This document shows positions 49,001-59,575 of a DNA stretch of 64,000 bases, piece by piece. The stretch's first letter is position 1. Each line of letters begins with the position of its first letter. Both the position numbers and the translations under genes were made by a program. The DNA is taken from positions 12,133,441 to 12,197,440 of the forward strand of contig NC_088795.1 in NCBI RefSeq assembly GCF_011386835.1, given 5' to 3'. Source of the stretch: Chrysemys picta bellii (lineage: Eukaryota > Chordata > Testudines > Emydidae). The notes under the pieces were generated by a model. It did no database searches, was not told the DNA's origin, and saw only the letters and a list, made by a program, of their open reading frames with translations.

Positions 49001-52000
49001 GGTATTAAAACAAGTTGAGATCAGTTTGGGTGTGATGTTTCAGGAAGGCACGCCTTTTCATTCCTTCAGCTTTCAATTTTATGACCAACTGATGAGTTCA
49101 GTGGCTCGTTATGCAGCTTATGAATTCCACCATCGTTTAATTTACATGGCAGAAAGTTTCTCATGCGTGACAATCCAAGAGGTTGAACCAAGTTGATTTC
49201 CCTCTGACTAAGCCATTATTCGCGATGAGTACCTTGCCATAGATTCAGATACACTCTTTTATAAGCTATACAACATCTGAGCGTTAACTTACTTGCATGT
49301 TACTTCTTTGAGGTCTTCTAGGTATTTGCATTCACCATGAATGCAAAAATTTTTGTACTCTCCTTCACATGGTGTCCCTTTCTTCTTCTTATTTTTCTTC
49401 CCTTTGTTTTTCTTTCTTTTCGTTTTGTCAGGATTCTTTTCCCTATCGGTTTTTGTTTGCTTGGGTTTAATCACAGGTTCAACTGGGAAAGAGAAAGTCA
49501 TGTTCAGTCCAGAATTTATAAAAACTAGTCCCTTCCAACATGGAATTATACCTTAGGCCTTAACCCTACAGCAAAAGGGTGCGGAAGTGAGTCTTGAAAA
49601 AAAGAAAAAGCAAGCATTTGTATGCAAATGAATATTTATAGCTAGGCATTCGGTGGCCAAGATTCTCTCTCCTGGCCTCAAACATGACCCCTATAGAAGG
49701 ATGATGCATTGTTTCACGTGGTTTTTAATTCAGGTAACATTAAGGTACACTCACTGTATTCGTTTACAGGGGCACATTTAAGCCATGAAGAATTGGCCCA
49801 AATGGACTATTCACAATAATTGCAAGACAAACCCGATTTGGCTCACTATGAGTGAAGTTCAGCAACCACTGACTTAGACCCTCCACAATCGCACCAGTGA
49901 GCAGAGGTAGCTCTTGTCAACCAGGTGCCAGCATGCACCTGTAAAGGCAGAATTTGGCCTCACACCTTAGAGTGAGGATATTCCCGATGGTTTAAAAGGA
50001 AAAGGCTGTTGTCCAATTGTCTTTGTGGTTTTATTAATACAAACAAACAGTTTGAAAGTTGTATATCCTTAGAAAGCTGCCTGGTCATCTTAGGGCTTCG
50101 GGTGGGAAGCTGCTGCTTAATTTAAATGTGTGGGGCTTTAATCAGTGCAAAGAGTCCATAACCCATCAACAAAACAGCAGCCTCTGGCTAACAGCCCAGT
50201 TTCAAGTGCAATTATCTAGCCCATGAGCCCCTGAACCAATACATTTCAGACCCAACTTATGTTCAGATTCATTTTCTCATGGAAGCCTAGACCATTTGAC
50301 ACAACATATTAGAGATGGGCCCAGACCAAACCCACCTTGCACAAGGAGTAAGTTCTACTTAGAATGTTGTAGCTCAGGGCTGTCTCTAAGAGCCAGATCC
50401 TTTGAATTATCACTGGAGTCATGGGCATCTTTCCACCACTGACTAATGGCAACCAGATCATGCCCCACAGCACACTGGAGCTTGCAGACTATTGGATGTT
50501 AAATACAAGGACAACCTTACAGACTGCAGATCTGACCTCAAGTCCTGTAAGTAGCCCTCTGAGATTTTCCATTGCCATTCCCTATTAAGCCTCCCTAACA
50601 TATAAAGACACAGGCCAAACAGGACTATTAGCCACCATTTAAGATACACTAGTGCTTTCCTAGATAGCCGGCATACAAGATAGTTATGGGCAACTTGGAG
50701 GCTTCATCTAAGCAGGAAATAACTTAAAATTCACATTAGCAAACGTTTTAAAATCTTTGGTGTGGACAAGTTGTATTTAGGGTTCACCTCAACCAGCTAA
50801 CATACAAGCTCGCCCCACCTATACTAAAGCTTTAAGAACATGCTGGACAAGACAAGTAGCTACCATTTAAAAACCCACCTTTTATCCTAGTCTAGACATA
50901 CTCCAATCATTGCACAACTAACTGGTGCTTGCTAGTCACCCTATAGCTACTTCCCAGCAGAGAACTTGCATTGATTTCATTGCAAGTCAAAAAAATTCTA
51001 AGCCAGATTTTTGCAAGTCCTCCACACCAACTAGCACCTTGTGAGAACAGAAGTGCAGGGCACATATGAAAGTCCGTCCACTTCATTGGTCTGACTTTAA
51101 AGTAACTACACCAGCAAAGAACACTGGCTAGAACGTTTTACATTTTTGGGGAATGCTAAAATGTTTCAACCTCCTGCACACCACTGGTTGCCAATATATT
51201 TAGCAAACCGAGCAGTGGAATATTAGGATGCACGAATCAATGGAAGGCAAGTTCAAGGCTCATCAAAATAGTCATCTTTAGAACAATAAGATTATTCTTG
51301 CATGTAACCGTTGGTAGCCAAGCACTGAGCAAGCTCAACTAGAGAGGTCTCCATCTTTTAAGTGACCCGTGTCCATGTGATACATTATCCTGGTCAAACA
51401 CGATTGGGATCCTTGGGGGCAACATGCAGAAGTGTCGCTTCAACTCACCTCTAATCGAATCATCTACAATGTACATAGGCACTGCTGGGTCGTCCTCCTC
51501 GTCATCTTCAGTATCTTCATAGTCAATTTCTGAGGGCATGGTGCTCCCATCGACGCTGTGGTCCCATGCCACAGGCACATTTTTCTCCTGCTCGGTCACA
51601 TTTAGTCCTAATCCAGCAACAGGGTGGCACCCTACAGAACAGAATGAAGACGTGTTAAAGTGAATCAGGATCTCAGGCCTACCCCTCCAATCAAAATTGG
51701 CAAAAGTGTTTACCTCGGAGCGCACATTAAGCATCTCTTGAGCACATGCCATCATTCACAAGTGAGTCACTAAAGCAGCAGCGCTAAGCTTTTCAAATGC
51801 AAGTTCACTTATGCCAGTCCAAGGATTTAAAAAACAAAGACGGGGTTTTAGTTTTTCCTTCATGGCTAGGACAGACCTAAAACCCAGGGACACTTCAGGG
51901 GGCCATTCTACCCCACAAGACGGCAGGGGTTGATTTCAATCAGTTTCCCATAGAAGTCTCCACATTGCGAAAGAGTTTCTCGCTTTCCTCCTCCATCTGG

Positions 52001-52377
52001 CCAGCAAGGGAACACTGACCCCTGGACAGCCCAATACAGGGCCATGGGAAGTGTCATGGGATGAGCAAAACCTACTCAGCTGGCCGGACTGAAGCAAACG
52101 GGTTTCTAATCCGGATTACAGCACCGCTGCTGCCCCTGGTCCCACACGGAAAGCCAAGGATTAGGAGACCTGACCGCTGCTCAGCCCTAGCCTCCCTCCC
52201 CAGGGGACCGGCGGAACGCACCGCGACCGGACCGCGGCGGCTGCCAGCCGGCTCCGGGCTCCCCGCGCAGCGCCCCGGGAGCGCACGCCGCGCTGTGCAG
52301 GGGCTCCGGGCGCCTCCCTCCCTTCCTCACTCACCGGAGAGCCAGGCCAGCGCGGAGAGCAGCAGCAGGGCTCGCAT
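45934..52377 (-). CDS. AREG: Amphiregulin precursor (EGF-receptor ligand), five coding exons
   Basis: Spliced CDS: 52377-52335, 51631-51449, 49482-49293, 48825-48667 and 46021-45934 (663 nt, 220 residues plus stop). Intron phases match at every junction (1,1,2,2). Residues 1 to about 15-21 are a signal peptide. A propeptide follows, with an N-V-T sequon at 25-27 and an acidic stretch near 50-65. YIVDDS at 68-73 sits where mammalian AREG is processed. Residues 95-110 are almost all Lys/Arg/Asn (heparin-binding). The EGF domain has Cys 114, 122, 127, 138, 140 and 149, spacing C-x7-C-x4-C-x10-C-x-C-x8-C, with FCIHGECKY and YFGERCGE motifs. The transmembrane helix is about 169-191. The tail 192-220 contains EERKKL, matching the EExxxL basolateral sorting motif known in AREG. 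By family knowledge it is a type I membrane precursor shed by ADAM17 to activate EGFR. As in mammalian AREG, no Leu follows the sixth Cys. Human AREG has 252 residues; this one is shorter mainly in the propeptide. All exons are open, so the gene looks functional. Orthology is inferred from motifs and exon structure. Confidence 0.95.
47036..47360. mobile_element. hAT-type foldback MITE in AREG intron 4
   Basis: The element starts CCGTGGTTCTCAAAA (one base off CAGTGGTTCTCAAA) and ends TTTGAGAACCACTG, which are Charlie-like hAT termini. Its two halves are inverted: ATTGGCCTGGAGC matches GCTCCAGGCCAAT, and the CCGCAGG / CCTGCGG segments pair. Flanking CCCTAACT / CCCTAACG is an 8-bp duplication with one mismatch. 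It is non-autonomous. A close relative lies at 62229-62550. Confidence 0.9.
48667..48825 (-). CDS. AREG: AREG coding exon 4 (end of EGF domain, transmembrane helix)
   Basis: The acceptor TTTTCAG precedes 48825 and the donor GTGCA|GTAAGT starts at 48666. The 159 nt encode residues 139-192. [10 protein letters not shown] completes the EGF domain. [15 protein letters not shown] is the juxtamembrane stalk (N-Y-S sequon at 164-166), where shedding is expected. It is followed by about 23 hydrophobic residues rich in Ile and Val. The exon end matches the human exon ending in VQ. Confidence 0.96.
49293..49482 (-). CDS. AREG: AREG coding exon 3 (basic region and first half of EGF domain)
   Basis: The acceptor TCTTTCCCAG precedes 49482 and the donor TGCAA|GTAAGT starts at 49292. 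The 190 nt encode residues 76-139: [11 protein letters not shown], a lysine-rich run ([15 protein letters not shown]) and four of the six EGF cysteines, with FCIHGECKY and EVTC. The EGF domain is split between exons after the fourth cysteine, the usual arrangement in EGF-family ligands. Confidence 0.96.
51449..51631 (-). CDS. AREG: AREG coding exon 2 (acidic propeptide)
   Basis: The acceptor TTCTGTTCTGTAG ends at 51632 and the donor AGAG|GTGAGTT starts at 51448. The 183 nt encode residues 15-75: a [12 protein letters not shown] start, a WDHSVDG segment resembling the DHSADG of human AREG, the acidic stretch with [12 protein letters not shown], and YIVDDSIR at the end. The propeptide lacks the Ser/Glu-rich repeats of the human protein, which accounts for most of the length difference. 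Confidence 0.93.
52335..52377 (-). CDS. AREG: AREG coding exon 1 (signal peptide)
   Basis: The ATG at 52377-52375 opens [14 protein letters not shown], a Leu-rich signal peptide that begins like mammalian AREG. The exon ends after one base of codon 15, at a strong donor G|GTGAGTGAGG (GT at 52334-52333), which leaves phase 1. The start context is weak (C at -3), but this is the only ATG that gives a signal peptide in frame with exon 2. The exon lies in a CpG-rich block. Confidence 0.93.
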
Positions 52378-52470
52378 TGGAGACGGCGGCGTGCTGGCCT
52401 CCCGGCCGACTTCACTGCGGAGCGGGGTCCCTGTGCGCGCTGAGCTCCCGGCCCCAGCTGCCCGCACTCC
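52378..52470 (-). other. AREG 5' UTR (approximate)
   Basis: This is the stretch between the expected start of transcription, about 30 nt below the TATA box at 52503-52498, and the ATG at 52377. It is GC-rich. The upstream limit is estimated from the TATA position only. Confidence 0.55.
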
Positions 52471-52497
52471 ATGGGGAGCCGCCCGCGGCCGCCGCGC

Positions 52498-52503
52498 TAT
52501 ATA
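52498..52503 (-). promoter_or_regulatory. AREG TATA box
   Basis: The minus strand reads CCTATATAGCGCGG across this site (TATATA core), about 120 nt upstream of the ATG. It is the only TATA-like site in the GC-rich upstream block, and mammalian AREG promoters also use a TATA box. Confidence 0.8.
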
Positions 52504-52524
52504 GGCAGCACCGGCCCCGCAGGT

Positions 52525-52532
52525 CTACGTCA
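52525..52532 (-). promoter_or_regulatory. CRE-like site in AREG promoter
   Basis: The minus strand reads TGACGTAG, an intact TGACG half-site with a degenerate second half, about 22 bp upstream of the TATA box. Mammalian AREG has a cAMP response element close upstream of its TATA box, and position and core match. CREB/ATF control is inferred. Confidence 0.7.
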
Positions 52533-52549
52533 GCCGGGTGGAGCGGGCT

Positions 52550-52563
52550 GGAGGCGGGGCGGG
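52550..52563 (-). promoter_or_regulatory. GC box (Sp1-type) in AREG promoter
   Basis: GGAGGCGGGGCGGG on the plus strand fits the Sp1/KLF consensus. It lies about 20 bp upstream of the CRE-like site, in the usual order for a compact inducible promoter. Confidence 0.55.
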
Positions 52564-52848
52564 AGCCGCCCCTGGGTGCGCAGGGCGGCCGCCGGGAAGA
52601 ATGCGTGGCCCGGAGCAAAGGGGGACCCGCTAGCGGGGGCATGGGTGGGGGAGAGCCCGGGCAGCCAGTGAAAATCGGGCAGGGCTTCCCCTTACACGGG
52701 TCCAACCTGCAGCGCCTTGCACCCACCCCGGCCCACGTGCGGGCTCAAGGCACCCTGCCTGGCACGTGTTTATCCCCCCAGAGAGGCTCCCTGGGCAATA
52801 ATCTGATCGCACAGGCCCACCGCCCTTCTGCTGACTGGCCTAGGTTGG

Positions 52849-52973
52849 TAGGGTGACCAGACAGCAAGTGTGAAAAATTGGGACAGCGGGTGGTGGGTAA
52901 TAGGAGCCTATATAAGAAAAAAGACCCCAAAATCGGGACTGTCCCTATAAAATCGGGACATCTGGTCATCCTA
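52849..52973. mobile_element. 125-bp MITE upstream of the AREG promoter
   Basis: The ends are inverted: TAGGGTGACCAGA at the left and TCTGGTCATCCTA at the right (one mismatch). Internal inverted pieces share AAATCGGGAC. The flanks match over 7 of 8 bases (TAGGTTGG / TAGGTTGT), an 8-bp-type target duplication. It has no coding capacity and lies about 345 bp upstream of the AREG TATA box. The superfamily is uncertain, perhaps hAT-like from the duplication length. Confidence 0.8.
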
Positions 52974-55424
52974 TAGGTTGTCCTCCTTCCAGTTACACCT
53001 AGTCCAAAAAAGGCAAATGTTGAAATCTTTGGCAAATGTTCCCCCCGCCACACACACCTCTTTTTCTCAAAGTGTTTGCTGCTTTTCAGTCAGCTTGTGG
53101 GGACAGCAACAGCTGGAGTGCCAATAAGATTTCCCCGCATGTCTGCATCTGTTCTAGCTGTAATACAGACTGACTGTTTTATTTCTGAGAACAGACATTG
53201 GGTGCCTAAGGAAAGTGGGTATTATTAGCACCTGTTGCCTGGAAAGGATGGGTTGCTGTAGCCCTCTGCTGGCTCTCCCCATATACCCAGAGTCCAGCCT
53301 TACAAAACCTTATGCACAAACTTCCCTTGGATGGCAATGGGACTGCCTGGCTGTGTACAATGAAGCTGGTGCATAAGGGTTTGCAAGATTGTAGGGGATT
53401 TAGTGCAGGGACGGGCTTTTCATTACATGCAGGCTTGGCAGGATTAGAGTTCCCCAGTGAGTGAGCATTTGGTTCTGCCTCTATAGCATTTCCCCGGCGG
53501 CGCTATCTTATCAGCATGCTGCCGGGGTAGCACCAGGAGGCATTCGGCCTTGGGGGAACAACGCTTCTGGGGGCTCCAGGCTGTGCAGCCCTGATGACAC
53601 CCCCACCCCACCCCCATGTGGCTGGCTGGCATGGATGGAGCCATGATTCCATCCCTTCCCTGCCCCTTTGGGGCTTCCTGAGGGTGTTCGGAGGAGAGGA
53701 CTACCTAAATACCCCATTGCAGTTCTGCCTCCCCCATGAGCCTGGCAAGGGTCCTGCCACCTGGCTTTGTGATTAAGAGAACAATGCTACATCCCAGTCG
53801 TTGACTAGAAACCAGAATGAAAACCACATCAAATAAGCCCCGATTCAGCAAAGGACTTCACCACTTGCTTACTGTTAAGCCTGGGCTGACATCCTGTTAA
53901 CTTGAAGCATGTGCTGAAAATCAGGACCTGTATTATTACTATTTCCAGTATAAGATGTTCTAAAGTCCTCTGAAAAATTCTCTGTACAAATGTCAGCCAG
54001 TCCCTCCCCACACCTGCCTGCCCCCCCCCCCCTTCCCCGGTTTCTGCCGTGACTCAATTACACAATAAAGTGAAAATATTGTGAAGCTGCAAAGAGTTGC
54101 CATAGGGACAGGTCGTATGTCATACCCAGAGGAATGAGGAGTTTATGGCAGGGACAATCCCGGCAGGTTACACTGCCCCCCGCGTGGGTGGAAGCAGGCT
54201 AGATATGATAGTGAATATGATTTTTCACCAGCAAAAAAGCAAGTAAAGGAACAGATGCTGAGCTCCTTACTCAGCAAGTGAGTGTTTGCTTGAGTAAGGC
54301 ATGAGTAACAGCTGCATTGTATCACTTAGGCGGGGAGGGGGGAGTGGGAGGGAGAGGGGTATTGACACTGGAGAGACAGAATGCTCCCTAGAACTCCGGG
54401 TGCACATATGCTGGGTGACTGCTACTACACCTCTCTGCAGGGTGCAGCATGATACTGCATGGCCTTCCCATGATACTGCTGGGCCATTGTGTAGGGGAGC
54501 TGTAGCCCCATCTCCTCACCATCTCCCTTAGGGCACTGTGCTCCCCGCTAGCAGGGAGGGAGCTGACCCGGTGCTCCCAATGTCCACTGGAAATAAAGAG
54601 CACAGCTCCACTGACTCCATCAGGCAGGGGATCAGGTCTCTAGAGTGCACGGGGCGTATAAGGGGGCAAAGGCAGGCTCCTTGAGTCCTTCCACCATACA
54701 CGTGCATGTCCGGGTGAGGGTCAGGCACAAGCTAGCCCTGACCCCAAGGTTCTTCACCATGAGAGGTGATGTCATCTCTTGGAGTCCTTTTGATGAGCTT
54801 GCGTGGGAGAGAGATTTTGGCCCCCTAAAGATTCAGGATTCAAGCAAGGACATGCTTTCCTGGAAATGAATAAGGGGAGCTGGAGGGCTGTGTTCCATAG
54901 AAGATATTTTGCATTGGCTCTTTTCGTCTAATCTGCATAGGTTGGTATTTTATTTATAGTTCAGTAAACTTATAGAATCCTCTGTTGAACTTGGTGGCGT
55001 TCCAAGTTATTCATTCATTCATCCCGCCTTCTTCCCTGTGTCACACACTCTGAAGGGCGATAGACAGCTCTCAGAGAGGAGTCCATCTCAGGTTAGCTCC
55101 ATATTTAGATCCAGGTCAGTCTGTGACCCAGAGACAATGGGCTAAATCGTCAACCAGTGTCTGCTAATTGCTGTCACCCACAAAACACGAGCTTATTAAA
55201 AGAGGGAGATCTAAAGAGGGGGATTCCAGCCCAGCTGATGACCCATGTGGGTGTTAATGATTACACAGGATGGAATTTTTTAACAACCAAGGAAATTCAT
55301 TAAAAGAACACGAAGGTTGCAAAATCAAGCACTCAGATGTTTGGACATGCAAGAATTACGGTAGCCTGTGCAGCCTAAATGTGGCTCCCTTGTGTGTGTG
55401 CACTTTGATAAAGTCTTTAATTAC
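52974..55424. other. Region upstream of AREG: nothing recognised
   Basis: No EGF-family exon or other gene is visible. It holds a C-run (54022-54032) and G-rich stretches near 54330-54355. Distal regulatory sites are possible but cannot be read by eye. Confidence 0.5.
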
Positions 55425-56191
55425 ATGATTCATAGATTCATAGATTCTAGGACGGGAAGGGACCTCGAGAGGTCATCAAGTCCAGTCCCCTGCCCTCATG
55501 GCAGGACCAAATACTCTCTAGACCATCCCTGATAGACATTTATCTAACCTACTCTTAAATATCTCCAGAGATGCAGATTCCACAACCTCCCTAGGCAATT
55601 TATTCCAGTGTTTAACCACCCTGACAGTTAGGAACTTTTTCCTATTGTCCAACCTAAACCTCCCTTTCTGCAGTTTAAGCCCATTGCTTCTTGTTCTATC
55701 CTTAGAGGCTAAGGTGAACAAGTTTTCTCCCTCTTCCTCATGACACCCTTTTAGATACCTGAAAACTGTTATCATGTCCCCTCTCAGTCTTCTCTTTTCC
55801 AAACTAAACAAACCCAATTCTTTCAGCCTTCCTTCATAGGTCATGTTCTCAAGACCTTTAATCATTCTTGTTGCTCTTCTCTGGACCCTCTCCAATTTCT
55901 CCACATCTTTCTTGAAATGTGGTGCCTAGAACTGGACACAATACTCCAGTTGAGGCCTAACCAGCGCAGAGTAGAGCAGAAGAATGACTTCTCGTGTCTT
56001 GCTCACAACACACCTGTTAATGCATCCCAGAATCACATTTGTGTGTTTTTTTTTTTTTTGCAACAGCATCACACCGTTGGCTCATATTTAGCTTGTGGTT
56101 CACTATAACCCCTAGATCTCTTTCTGCTGTACTCCTTCCTAGACAATCTCTTCCCATTCTGTATGTGTGAAACTGATTGTTCCTTCCTAAG
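55425..56191 (-). mobile_element. CR1 LINE 3' fragment with reverse-transcriptase ORF end
   Basis: On the minus strand, 55904-55518 encodes 128 residues starting MEKLERVQRRATRMI, with GRLKELGLFSLEKRRLRGDM, KHWNKLPREVV and FKSRLDK, the conserved end of CR1 ORF2. The 3' end carries TGATTTAGATG-type CR1 tail sequence and ATTCATAGATTCATAG-type terminal repeats (55425-55455). The part above 55905 is frameshifted CR1 sequence. 5'-truncated and inactive. Confidence 0.92.
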
Positions 56192-56734
56192 GATCACATA
56201 CTATTTTTTCCACAGTCTCTGTATTCTCAGCTCCAGTACCCTGCTCCACAGCAGCCAGGAGCAGTAATTGCAGAGAAAGTCCCAATCAGCCCGTGCAACC
56301 CTTGGGTGAAACATGCTCAGTCTAGACGGAATCTTCAGAGAATTTAGTTGCCAAACTCTAACAAGTATCTCCTGAGTGTGTGTGAAGTGACATTTTCCAA
56401 AGGCTTATAACTTGGCCAAATGTGGATGTTTTTTCATGGGGCAGCAAAGGCTCATCCCTGACATATAGTCAACCACCCCTTCTTCCCCCGCCAAATTTCA
56501 AGTCCCTGTTCCCAAACATGGAGGTGTTCGGTCTCAATGAAAGGGCTGTAGGGATTTTTTTCAGCACTGGCAAAGCAATATATTTTTTCCTATCCTTGGA
56601 AAAAAATGGTTAAAACTTTTTCAAAAAGTTCAGCCTGAGACAGACACCTGCCGTGGGAAATTTCAACCCAAACGATGAAAAGTTACAAGCACTGGAAACA
56701 GAGCAACCTTAGTTGGTAGCGCTGCCGAGAACCA

Positions 56735-57000
56735 ATTGTAGAACAGTAGCGTCTAGAGACCCCAGCCAACACCAGGGTCCCACTGTGCTAGATTCAAACA
56801 CATACTAAGAGATAGTCCCTGCCCCAAAGAGCCTACTACTCTTATGGCCTAAATAGGCAAGGCAGACAAAGGGTGGGAAGGGAAACAGAGGACAAATGTC
56901 TTCTCAAGGTCCTACAGCAGGTCGGTGGCAGAATCAGGAATAAATCCCAGGTTTCTTGACTCCCAGAGCTGTGCTCTACCCTACACCATCTCTCCTGCCA
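56735..57000 (-). mobile_element. MIR-like SINE
   Basis: AGTCCCTGCCCCAAAGAGCC, TTCTCAAGGTCCTACAGCAG, GCAGAATCAGGAATAAATCC, GTGCTCTACC; the same layout as 13690-13865. Confidence 0.65.
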
Positions 57001-58080
57001 ACGGAGCTGCCAACGGAGCTTCCCTGATCCACAGAAGCAGAGAATTCGGCCTGATTCTTTCAGTGAACTTTTTGCAGAGCTTTGGTGTCCTTCTTGACAT
57101 TGCTGAGGTTCAACTATGACAGTGAACTGTGCTATTTGCCTAATTCACACTCTTCAGAACTTGCCCGTTTTAAAAATAAAAAGCAGAAATGCCACCGTTT
57201 ACTCTGCCTCTGCTGGAGGCATCAAGCTTGCCTTACCTGTCTCTTTTGTTAGCTTCCAGGGAGTTTTGAATCTGAATAATGCTCGATTAATCTCAAATAT
57301 TTTCCTATACTTGTTCCTTCCGCATGTGCTTTCAGGGTCACATTCTGGTTGCCTTACTTATGGAAATAAGGCCATCGAAGAGCATGTGATTACCCTCATT
57401 GGAGGCCCTGGAAGGTGGATGCAAAAACTTTCTTCAGTCGTTTCTCTGGAAGATGATAGTCTGGCCAAATCTTGATTCATTCCCACAGTCTCCTGTCCCC
57501 AGTCAGTGGGAGTGCTAGTAGCATCATGAGAATTCCCGAACCCCTTTGGAAACATAATAAACACGTGCCTTGCAAATTAATGCCCATTTCAATTAGTTTC
57601 TGTTACTGAGGGCCCAACTCTGCCATCCTTACTCACCCCGAGCAGCATCTAAGGCTTAACTTTAAGCACATTATTAGTCCCATTGAAACCTGAGGCCCAG
57701 ATACCCACCTGGGAAAACTGGCACCACTCCACTGGAGCTATAGTGGTTTACCCCATCTGGCCTTGTGGACCTCCTCAGGGCCACAGTGTCAGCACTGTGC
57801 AGGATAGTGCATGGGACTACTCATGGGGTAAGGTGCTACTCAGTGAGTAAGGCAGGCAGAACCCAGCCCTGACTCAGTAATGTAGATACTTGGGGTTTCG
57901 TGCTTGGGGAAGAATGCAACTCATGCTTCTGAAATCTGAACCAGAGAAACCACTCCTGAACTTGATTGCTCCCCAGGGTAGCCATTCTTCAACGGTATCT
58001 AATACAAGACAAGTAGGGTGGGATCTTCAAAAGTGCTCAGCACTGGCTTAATTCGGCTTCTATTGAAGTCCCTGTTTTAG

Positions 58081-58252
58081 AGAATCATAGAATCATAGAA
58101 TATCAGGGTTGGAAGGGACCTCAGGAGGTCATCTAGTCCAACCCCCTGCTCAAAGCAGGGCCAATTCCCAACTAAATCATCCCAGCCAGGGCTTTGTCAA
58201 GCCTGACCTTAAAAACCTCTAAGGAAGGAGATTCCACCACCTTCCCACCCTT
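58081..58252 (-). mobile_element. CR1 LINE 3' end
   Basis: AGAATCATAGAATCATAG terminal repeats, then GGTTGGAAGGGACCTCAGG, TCTAGTCCAACCCCCTGC, CAGCCAGGGCTTTGTCAAGC. This is the reverse complement of the same CR1 end seen at 43045-43304. Breaks off at CCACCACCTTCCCACCC. Confidence 0.92.
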
Positions 58253-59389
58253 CAAATCTCTAGGGCCAAATCCTGAAGTGCTCACCATATTCTTACTGAG
58301 ATTAAACGGTCATTGGAGCCACTGGGAGTTTTGCCTGAGTGAGGTTTGCAGGATTTGTTCCCTCTTTCATTCATGGCCTTTTGATTTTGGCCTGCGGTCC
58401 CTGATCTCAGATGCCCCAACTCACTGCATGCTCTACGGAGACAGTCGGCCTGATTCGCTACAGTGTTACTGCAGAATTGGAAGGCCCCTTCTCAATGGAC
58501 TGGCATAGCGGCAGCAAGAACTCTTAATGGGACCCGTTGCTACTGGGGAAACAACATGTCCACTGGAGTCCAGAGTCAGATATCCCCACAGCATCAGGTT
58601 CTGTAATCAAGTCACCGTGAGGCTCAAGGGACTGGGCATGTGGCCGTGACATCGATACACTTTCACTGCTGGGTTGCCAGTACAACTCTGCCTCGGGCCA
58701 GTAGTGAGTGAAAGTTATTGTTGCCCGACGCCCTATGTCAAACGGGTGCAGAATGTGGCATCACGAAAAACACCAGTACTTGTTAGTCTTTGGTCTCTTC
58801 TGGCCAGTCTCAGCAGAGAAGCCAAAGATGAAATGGTCTTAGAAACCAACTCTCATGCCCAGATTGGCAGGGGTACTGGGAAATGTGCCCTGCCATTGCT
58901 CATCCCATAGCTGATTTATGTTTAAACAGAGGATGCCAGGACTGTCCATCCCTGCGTCTTTCACCAGCAATCAGTCGAAGATCTGAAATGAAATATCGGT
59001 TTTGGTAACTTTCTGAAAGATCTATTGTTCTTCATTGTGGGTGATGGATGCAGACCTCCCCTGGAGGACAACGCCTCCAGCATTCCATCGGGAGACTGGT
59101 TCCGTGCTAACTCTGATGGAGGGAAGGGCACCACCTATTGAATCACCAGCATCGCTTCATGCAGCACCTGGATTTTCCTGGCCGGGGAACCCACTAGCCT
59201 GCATAGCTCAGGACACTTTAGCGTTTGCTTCAAAAGAGTTGCAAAACGTGGGCCACTCTCTGCTCACAGCCGCGACCCTTCAGGGGAACAGTACAGAGGA
59301 AGGGAAACAAGCAAGGCAGAGGGGTGGAAACAAAACATGCCAATCTTACATACGGTTATTATAGGACCTGACCAGCTCGATCTTTAGTG

Positions 59390-59575
59390 CATTTATCTTC
59401 ATAGGACTCCTGCAAGGTAGGGGAGTGCTATCGTCTTCGTTTTACAGGTGAGGAGCTGATGTGATGTAAGACTAAAGCGACTTGCCCAAGGTCGTGCAGG
59501 AAGTATGTAGCAGAGCAAGGAACTGAACCCAGGGCAGTGTTGTAACCACTGGACCAGCCTTCTTCTCTCATGGAG
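59390..59575 (-). mobile_element. MIR-like SINE
   Basis: TTTTACAGGTGAGGAGCTG, GCGACTTGCCCAAGGTCGTG, AGCAAGGAACTGAACCC, GTTGTAACCACTGGACC; reverse-orientation MIR including the tRNA-like end. Confidence 0.75.

Larger units (their letters stand above)
52150..52700. promoter_or_regulatory. CpG-rich promoter block of AREG
   Basis: Many CpG dinucleotides and high GC contrast with the AT-rich, CpG-poor surroundings. The block covers exon 1, the 5' UTR, the TATA box and the CRE-like site, as expected for a CpG-island promoter. Edges are by eye. Confidence 0.75.

Noticed and set aside
52061..52856. Plus- and minus-strand frames over the CpG-rich AREG promoter
   Set aside because: GC-rich DNA with few stops; no evidence of an antisense gene. 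The real exon 1 is only 43 coding bases.
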